DNA of 9,711 bases from NCBI GenBank assembly GCA_025997275.1, contig BNUJ01000056.1:1-9711 (forward strand). The letters run 5' to 3'. Source of the stretch: Deferribacterales bacterium (lineage in GTDB: Bacteria > Chrysiogenota > Deferribacteres > Deferribacterales > JAISNW01). Within the stretch, counting starts at the first letter, position 1, and every line of letters starts with the position of its first letter. A program made the translations under genes and the position numbers. Shown one piece after another: positions 1 to 4,207 of this stretch. The notes under the pieces are model-generated. The model ran no database searches, had not been told where the DNA came from, and saw nothing but the letters and a program-made list of their open reading frames with translations.

Positions 1-70
1 ATCTCGAGAAAGTTGTGGTCGGGTATTTCCCTCCCACTAGATGAGTATCTCTGGCTGTACAAAACCCCAT

Positions 71-132
71 CGTCTCCTGCGGAGACGCTCCCCCGTTGGG
101 GGAGAATATAAGAGGGGTGGCGGTGAAACCGC
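71..132. repeat. Compact three-hairpin intergenic element
   Basis: Three perfect short hairpins lie close together. CGTCTCC (71-77) pairs with GGAGACG (81-87) across loop TGC. CTCCCCC (88-94) pairs with GGGGGAG (98-104) across loop GTT. GCGGT (120-124) pairs with ACCGC (128-132) across loop GAA. The block is far more G+C-rich than its flanks and is bordered by CCCC at 65-68 and AGGGTTAGGATAGGG around 139-152. Arrays of short G+C-rich hairpins like this are typical of dispersed, non-autonomous intergenic repeats (REP or MITE-like) in gut bacteria; that assignment is inference from the pattern. There is no T-tract after any stem, so it is not a simple intrinsic terminator. A 34-codon ORF (ATG at 41) runs through it but is low-complexity and not credible. 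Confidence 0.6.
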
Positions 133-404
133 TGAGAAGGGTTAGGATAGGGACTCATAGCATTTCTTTTGACATCTAAAAATAATCGTGCTACAAAGGT
201 AAAAAACGTGTCATTCTAACCTTGGCTAAATTTACAAACTTTTTATTGGCTTATGAGCTATTGCTGGAGTATATTTGACGTACTTTCGTCAAGCATAATT
301 TACCTGTTTTTAATCTAGTCGGGTGTATAGTTGCCAAGGTAAAACTTGACAGGTTTTCATTCTGTCTGTTATTATATATCCATAAGGTAGTTGAGGGTAA
401 TGTC
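133..404. other. Non-coding leader region before 405
   Basis: No credible ORF is present. Visible structure is limited to a small hairpin, TTGACG (275-280) with CGTCAA (287-292) around a 6-base loop, and a spaced 8-base inverted repeat, ACCTTGGC (219-226) with GCCAAGGT (333-340). The second is close to chance expectation. A TTGACA at 169-174 has no convincing -10 partner. The only strong promoter in this stretch is the one at 346-375. Confidence 0.5.
346..375 (+). promoter_or_regulatory. Sigma-70 promoter for ORF 405-551
   Basis: A perfect TTGACA (-35, 346-351) is followed 18 bases later by TATTAT (-10, 370-375). Transcription would start near 382, giving a leader of about 23 bases before the ATG at 405, with an AGGG ribosome-binding element at 394-397. 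This is one of the most consensus-like promoters in the window, so the short ORF downstream is probably transcribed. Confidence 0.65.
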
Positions 405-551
405 ATGTTAGCAGTTAAAGGGTTTTACGATGGAAATGCTGTAAGGGTGAATGAACTGCTACCAGCAAGGCATAGTGGCAGTGTAGAAACTATTCCTAAT
501 GCATTCTTGACAGAACTTTTAGACATAACAAGAAGAATTTTCACGATATAA
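405..551 (+). CDS. Short antitoxin-like protein (48 aa), possibly truncated
   Basis: This 48-residue ORF starts at ATG 405, behind a GAGGG-type ribosome-binding element and a strong promoter, and ends at TAA 549. Its N-terminus, MLAVKGFYDGNAVRVNELLP, follows the 'xVKGxYDGxxVxxxExLP' pattern of small bacterial antitoxin-like proteins that precede RelE or PIN toxins. Those relatives are usually 60-90 residues and continue with a hydrophobic beta strand (VxVTxLD-like). Here the second half (SVETIPNAFLTELLDITRR) does not fit clearly, so the ORF may be truncated or frameshifted. No toxin gene follows; RNase J begins 49 bases downstream from its own promoter. The family assignment rests only on the N-terminal 20 residues, and the ORF could equally be a gene remnant. 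Confidence 0.45.
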   Translation: MLAVKGFYDGNAVRVNELLPARHSGSVETIPNAFLTELLDITRRIFTI

Positions 552-564
552 AGGCTTTTCCCCC

Positions 565-593
565 TTGCTAATCTGTTTATTTTAGTATATTAT
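565..593 (+). promoter_or_regulatory. Promoter of RNase J, probably leaderless
   Basis: TTGCTA (565-570) lies 17 bases before TATTAT (588-593). Only seven bases separate the -10 box from the ATG at 601, so the predicted transcription start falls on or next to the A of the start codon. An in-frame TAG at 583-585 rules out any start further upstream, and no ribosome-binding sequence lies between it and the ATG. Confidence 0.5.
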
Positions 594-600
594 TGTTCTA

Positions 601-2166
601 ATGCAGAATAATGATATTCAAATATCCTGTCTTGGCGGGGCAGGCGAGATAGGGATGAACCTATATGTCTATGAAACAGCACGCAATGCAGTGGTAGTTG
701 ACTGTGGGGTGATGTTTCCGAATGCCTCTATGCCGGGTGTTGACTGCCTCTACCCGCGTATGGACTATCTAAAACAGATTAAAAAGAAAATTGACGGCAT
801 AGTATTCACACATGGTCATGAAGACCACATCGGTGGCGTGGATATGCTAGTTGATATTTTAAGAGTGCCTATATACACAGGGGCGTTCACGGCACGTCTG
901 GTGGAACATAAACTCAGCTACGGGCAGACAAAAGCAGAGATTAAAGTTGTTGATGGGCAACGTAGCCATGAAATTGGCGGGTTTAAGATAGATTTCGTCA
1001 GATTGCCACACTCTATCCCTGATACGTATGGTTTGCGCCTTACCAGCGGCGATTTTTCGGCGTTGCACATGTCAGACTTGCGAGCTGATAATTTTAATAA
1101 ACTAGCTGCAAGTCTAAAAACAGATAACCTCACCTGCCTATTGTTAGACTCTACTAACGCTAACTCAAGCAACAAGATTAATATCAGTGAGGAAGAGGTT
1201 TATGAGAATCTCGTTAAGCTATTTAAGCAGGCTAAAGGACGTATATTTTTCACAACATTTGCCTCTAATGTGACTCGTGTCAGCTCGGTAGCGCGGGCAG
1301 CTAAACGCGTCGGGCGCAAGATTGTCATAGTAGGAGCAGCTATGGAGCGCACTACGTTGATAGCTAAAGAGATGGGGCTGATAGATTTGCCCGATGATAT
1401 GCTACTAACGGCTAATACGGCGTTCCACGAACCTGCTGATGATTTAGTGTATATGGCTGGGGGTTGTCAGGGCGAGTTTGCCAGTGCATTGCATTCTATA
1501 GCCTTTGATGAGCGCAGAGTCATTAAGATGTCGGACGACGATACGTTAATATTTAGTTCACGGGCTATACCCGGCAATGAGATGAACATAAGTGCTGTCA
1601 TAAACGCCGCTATGCGACTTGGGGCAGATGTAGTGCAGGCGAGTGATGAGTTTGTGCATACTTCAGGACATATCACGCCGAAAGATGCGGAGATGCTCAT
1701 TAAGGCACTCAAGCCCAAATATTTTATCCCTATACATGGCGAGTATATGCACATCAAGAAAAACATTGATGTTGCAGTTAAGTCTGGCGTTAGAGCTGAT
1801 AACTGTTTGCTCATGGAGTCTGGGGAAAAGCTCATTTTTAGGGATAGTTCCTTTATGAATAAGAGAGAGGTGCCGTCTGGCAGGCTATATGCCGACCACA
1901 GGGGCAACTATCTATTTGACGATGACGGGTTGAATGTGCGCAGGCAACTAGCACGTGATGGGCTTGTGTTACTGGGGTTAGACGGCAAGGGCGTGCGGGT
2001 GCGCACGTATGGATTCACTATGAGCAATGCACAAAGCACACAACTGAAAGGTATGTTAAAGGATATTCATACGGGGGTTAAGGGTGGCAGAGATTTAATT
2101 ATTCGCACCGTCAGACGCTACTTCCGCAAATACCAAGACAGACGACCAGTTGTGGAAATTTTGTAG
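601..2166 (+). CDS. rnj: Ribonuclease J (metallo-beta-lactamase/beta-CASP nuclease)
   Basis: The product is a 521-residue cytoplasmic RNase J, which processes and degrades mRNA by 5'-3' exonuclease and endonuclease activity. Visible in order: the N-terminal LGGAGEIGMN (11-20); the metal-binding HGHEDHIGG (H71, H73, D75, H76); LPHSIPD (H137); a DSTNAN motif (D183-N188); the beta-CASP segment FASNVTRVSS (220-229); IPGNE (323-327); HTSGH (353-357); and HGEYMH (379-384). The C-terminus ends in a basic VRRYFRK-type helix and a short beta strand, as in the family. Length is slightly below the usual 550-600. The motif normally read HTGDFK appears as HMSDLR (156-161); the metal ligand Asp159 is kept, but Gly is Ser and the following loop is shortened. 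The ATG at 601 is the only possible start because an in-frame stop lies at 583. RNase J1 versus J2 cannot be distinguished. Confidence 0.95.
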   Translation: MQNNDIQISCLGGAGEIGMNLYVYETARNAVVVDCGVMFPNASMPGVDCLYPRMDYLKQIKKKIDGIVFTHGHEDHIGGVDMLVDILRVPIYTGAFTARLVEHKLSYGQTKAEIKVVDGQRSHEIGGFKIDFVRLPHSIPDTYGLRLTSGDFSALHMSDLRADNFNKLAASLKTDNLTCLLLDSTNANSSNKINISEEEVYENLVKLFKQAKGRIFFTTFASNVTRVSSVARAAKRVGRKIVIVGAAMERTTLIAKEMGLIDLPDDMLLTANTAFHEPADDLVYMAGGCQGEFASALHSIAFDERRVIKMSDDDTLIFSSRAIPGNEMNISAVINAAMRLGADVVQASDEFVHTSGHITPKDAEMLIKALKPKYFIPIHGEYMHIKKNIDVAVKSGVRADNCLLMESGEKLIFRDSSFMNKREVPSGRLYADHRGNYLFDDDGLNVRRQLARDGLVLLGLDGKGVRVRTYGFTMSNAQSTQLKGMLKDIHTGVKGGRDLIIRTVRRYFRKYQDRRPVVEIL

Positions 2167-2233
2167 TGATTAGTGCTAATTAGCGGCATGGACAGAAACA
2201 TTAACCCCATCCATCTTATCTATCAACCCAAGC

Positions 2234-2344
2234 TCAATACACATTTGTTTGTGCATACTCACCGTAGGTGTAGTCTATCCAACAACAGGGGTGAAGCTTT
2301 CCATCTGTTGTATAGTGAATAGTTTTGAAAGGCAACCTGTTGCA
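2234..2344 (-). pseudogene. Possible SPASM-domain radical SAM protein remnant
   Basis: Directly downstream of the C_GCAxxG_C_C gene, on the same strand, an open stretch of 36 codons ending at TGA 2236-2234 reads with a pattern CNxxPF...TTDGKLHPCCW..DYxxGE. A Cys, a Pro-Phe, a 'DGK' turn and a Cys-Cys followed by a G-containing segment is the arrangement seen at the auxiliary Fe-S cluster (SPASM) region of radical SAM proteins. There is no start codon, no radical SAM core (CxxxCxxC) and no other part of such a protein nearby, so at best this is a fragment. A neighbouring frame holds a further 27-codon ORF (ATG at about 2250, reading MHKQMCIELGLIDKMDG) that I do not recognise. The assignment is tentative. 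Confidence 0.3.
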
Positions 2345-2346
2345 AA

Positions 2347-2784
2347 CTAACCTATTCTCGTTAAAGCGTTATCGGACAAATATTTCGCTAACAGCTCGCC
2401 CGTTTTAGTGATTACATCTAAGCAGTTGAGTCTTTGTTCACGTGTCCCAAATTCATGTTTGCGTATGACATCACATGTTGTGCCATTAAATTGTGTCTTA
2501 AAACAGTTATGAAAACCTTTGCTGAGTTTATAAATCTCTGACAAGTCGCCGTCCTGTGGCTCAATACGTCCCTTCAAAGCACCCAGCACCATTATGCTAG
2601 CTGAAAGCGCACCGCAAATGTCATTTGAATGACCTATCCCACCACCAAACCCAGTGGCTAACCTTACACCGCTACCGACGCCAAGCTTGCACAGCTCATC
2701 AAAGGCTTGAAGCACAGACTCCGAACAATTTAGCTTCTTTCTGTAGTTGTCGCCAGAAAGCTCCCCCGCATTAGCAATAAACAT
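2347..2784 (-). CDS. C_GCAxxG_C_C family protein
   Basis: Small soluble protein of 145 residues with the spaced-cysteine signature of the C_GCAxxG_C_C family. Numbered from this ATG: NCSESV (Cys20), the glycine-rich ATGFGGGIGHS, ICGAxSAS (Cys57), then Cys94, Cys104 and Cys121 in the C-terminal half. The family is thought to bind a metal or redox cofactor through these cysteines, but its biochemical role is not established. I chose the ATG at 2784 because GGAGGG sits four bases upstream; a TTG at 2799 would add five residues (MVGGR) but would use up that ribosome-binding site. A TATATA (2807-2812) may be the -10 box; no clear -35 is visible. The gene is divergent from the ABC ATPase, sharing a 125-base AT-rich intergenic region. 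No obvious redox partner lies beside it. Confidence 0.8.
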   Translation of the reverse strand: MFIANAGELSGDNYRKKLNCSESVLQAFDELCKLGVGSGVRLATGFGGGIGHSNDICGALSASIMVLGALKGRIEPQDGDLSEIYKLSKGFHNCFKTQFNGTTCDVIRKHEFGTREQRLNCLDVITKTGELLAKYLSDNALTRIG

Positions 2785-2873
2785 GCGCCCTCCAACCAAA
2801 ACATGATATATAGCGTTGTAAATATACCATAAAAATAAGAAAATAGCATAAAAAGTTAAGCACTGGTAGTTGC

Positions 2874-2901
2874 TTGTATTTTTATGTAATTTCTGTATAA
2901 T
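2874..2901 (+). promoter_or_regulatory. Promoter of the ABC ATPase gene, probably leaderless
   Basis: A perfect TATAAT (2896-2901) is preceded 16 bases upstream by TTGTAT (2874-2879). Only eight bases separate the -10 box from the ATG at 2910, so transcription should start at or one base before the start codon. No ribosome-binding sequence is present between them. Confidence 0.5.
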
Positions 2902-2909
2902 ATCGCATA

Positions 2910-3665
2910 ATGCCTGAACCTATAATATATGCTAAAGATGTTTGCAAGACATTTATTGCCACCTCTGTGGGGCATACGGACGTTCGTGCGCTGGATAACG
3001 CCCACCTCACGGTTGAGGCAGGCGAGGTTGTTGTCATAATCGGTCCCAGCGGCTCTGGCAAGTCAACGTTTTTAAGAACTTTTAATATGTTAGAGCGACC
3101 AGACAGCGGCAAGATTATCGTTGACGGGATGGATTTAATGGGCGATAGTTTCAACATAAATAACCTACGGGCTGAGATAGGGATGGTGTTTCAGAGTTTT
3201 AACCTATTCCCGCACATGACTGCGCTTAATAATGTGACACTCGCACCTAGTGTTGTCCGTAAAGTGTCAAGCGAGGAGGCTGAAGAAACGGCTAAATATT
3301 TTTTACAGAAAGTTGGGCTTGGAGACAAGTTTTATGCGTATCCCTCGCAACTGTCTGGCGGACAGCAGCAGCGGGTGGCAATTGCGCGCTCACTTGCTAT
3401 GAAGCCTAAGGTAGTATTGTTTGATGAGCCGACCAGTGCCCTAGACCCAGAGATGATAGGCGAAGTGTTAGATGTTATGAAACAGCTTGCCCGCGAGGGT
3501 ATGACTATGGTGGTGGTAACGCACGAGATGGGCTTTGCTAATCAAGCGGCTGATAAGGTGGTCTTTATGAACCAAGGAGCGGTTTTAGAGGTTGACACCC
3601 CGCAAAACTTTTTCAACAACCCAAAAAATGAACGACTGAAGCAATTTTTGAATCAGATATTATAG
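2910..3665 (+). CDS. Polar amino-acid ABC transporter ATPase (GlnQ/HisP type)
   Basis: A 251-residue ATPase subunit of a polar amino-acid (PAAT) uptake transporter that would drive import by binding a membrane permease from the cytoplasmic side. All nucleotide-binding motifs are intact: Walker A GPSGSGKST (45-53), Q-loop FQSFNLFPH (Gln95), signature LSGGQQQR (148-155), Walker B VLFDEPTSALDP (169-180) and switch His205 in VVVTHEMGFA. The FQSFNLFPHMTALNNV and EMGFA stretches are characteristic of the GlnQ/HisP/ArtP group. A short insertion (GHTDVRALDN, 21-30) before the second strand is slightly longer than usual. No permease or periplasmic binding protein gene is in the window, so the substrate cannot be inferred and the subunit appears orphan locally. 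The next genes are on the opposite strand, so it is probably monocistronic. Confidence 0.93.
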   Translation: MPEPIIYAKDVCKTFIATSVGHTDVRALDNAHLTVEAGEVVVIIGPSGSGKSTFLRTFNMLERPDSGKIIVDGMDLMGDSFNINNLRAEIGMVFQSFNLFPHMTALNNVTLAPSVVRKVSSEEAEETAKYFLQKVGLGDKFYAYPSQLSGGQQQRVAIARSLAMKPKVVLFDEPTSALDPEMIGEVLDVMKQLAREGMTMVVVTHEMGFANQAADKVVFMNQGAVLEVDTPQNFFNNPKNERLKQFLNQIL

Positions 3666-3672
3666 TAGCTCA

Positions 3673-3880
3673 TCAGCCTATAAACACTGTCTTTACTTCC
3701 CCTATAATTTCCCTTGCCTTTTTTAGGTCTAGCCCGACCTTTTCAGCTACAGAATGGCGAGATAGAAAAGCCATTAGCCAGCCACTGCACATCATACTCA
3801 AAGGCGCACACAAAACCATTCATTGCTATGCGACCGACCTTCTGTCCATGATAAAAAATATTGATAACTTTATTTTGCAT
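3673..3880 (-). pseudogene. hipA: hipA remnant with large internal deletion
   Basis: Two fragments in different frames match the two ends of a HipA-type serine/threonine kinase toxin. The first begins at ATG 3880-3878, overlaps the end of hipB by 11 bases, and runs 45 codons to TGA 3745-3743. It reads VINIFYHGQKVGRIAMNG...FEYDVQWLANGFSISP, the HipA N-terminal barrel. The second, open from ATG 3774-3772 to TGA 3675-3673, reads FLSRHSVAEKVGLDLKKAREIIGEVK, like the C-terminal helices of HipA. The two overlap around 3743-3774, where the reading frame changes. Full HipA proteins are around 400 residues or more, so the whole kinase core, including ATP-binding and catalytic residues, is missing. The toxin cannot be active. 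A standalone HipS-like N-terminal protein is an alternative, but the C-terminal remnant argues for deletion. Confidence 0.75.
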
Positions 3881-4130
3881 CTATAATCTCGTCTAACGAT
3901 TGAAAGTTCTTGCGGGCAAACAACTGGTTAAAATCATCTTCATAGCCCAACACCACAGCAATTTTGAATAGAGCAGATAGCGATATTTCACCCTTATTTT
4001 CTAAACGCTTGATTGAACCAAGACTGACGCCAGTCCTGTTTGCCAATACACTCTGCGAAAGTCTCGCCTCTTTGCGGCGACTTTTTATTCGTTCAATCAA
4101 CCCTAGCTTTATAGCTAATATATTATCCAT
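3870..4130 (-). CDS. hipB: HipB-type XRE antitoxin/repressor
   Basis: An 86-residue DNA-binding protein with a single XRE-family helix-turn-helix (about residues 13-66): RRKEARLSQSVLANRTGVS followed by the recognition helix LGSIKRLEN and the GEISLSALFKIAVVLG segment typical of HipB-like antitoxins. It would bind as a dimer to operator DNA and, in an intact system, neutralise HipA. A perfect palindrome over its own promoter (4148-4175) is the likely target. An AAGGTGA element (4141-4147) lies 11 bases before the ATG. Its last codons overlap the start of the hipA remnant (ATGCAAAATAA), the usual coupled arrangement. The ORF is intact while its toxin is destroyed, so it survives either as an orphan regulator or as a not-yet-decayed relic. 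Confidence 0.88.
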   Translation of the reverse strand: MDNILAIKLGLIERIKSRRKEARLSQSVLANRTGVSLGSIKRLENKGEISLSALFKIAVVLGYEDDFNQLFARKNFQSLDEIIDAK

Positions 4131-4147
4131 TTATACTATTTTCACCT

Positions 4148-4175
4148 TATTATAGCTAATATAATAGCTATAATA
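4148..4175. promoter_or_regulatory. Palindromic operator at the hipB promoter
   Basis: A perfect inverted repeat: TATTATAGCTA (4148-4158), six bases, then TAGCTATAATA (4165-4175). It covers the -10 box of the hipB promoter and the transcription start region, the standard place for an autorepression site of a type II antitoxin. Binding by HipB is inferred from position and symmetry. Confidence 0.7.
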
Positions 4176-4189
4176 GGACGAAAAGTCAA
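4161..4189 (-). promoter_or_regulatory. hipB promoter
   Basis: On the minus strand TTGACT (4189-4184) is followed after exactly 17 bases by TATTAT (4166-4161). Transcription would begin near 4154, giving a leader of about 24 bases. The -10 box lies at the centre of the operator palindrome, so a bound repressor would exclude RNA polymerase. The -35 box is only about 20 bases beyond the stop codon of the upstream TPR lipoprotein gene, and no terminator is visible between them, so readthrough into hipB is possible. Confidence 0.65.
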
Positions 4190-4207
4190 GAAAAATTATA
4201 CAATTTA

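Noticed and set aside
41..145. 34-codon ORF running through the three-hairpin element
   Set aside because: It is arginine/glycine-rich low-complexity translation of hairpin DNA, has no ribosome-binding site, and is unlike any protein.
169..197. TTGACA (169-174) as a promoter upstream of 405
   Set aside because: The best -10 at the correct distance is TACAAA, which is weak, and the promoter at 346-375 is much better placed and stronger.
2282..2311. ACAACAG/CTGTTGT inverted repeat as a terminator between the convergent genes
   Set aside because: The stem is only 7 base pairs with a 16-base loop and no T-tract follows on either strand.
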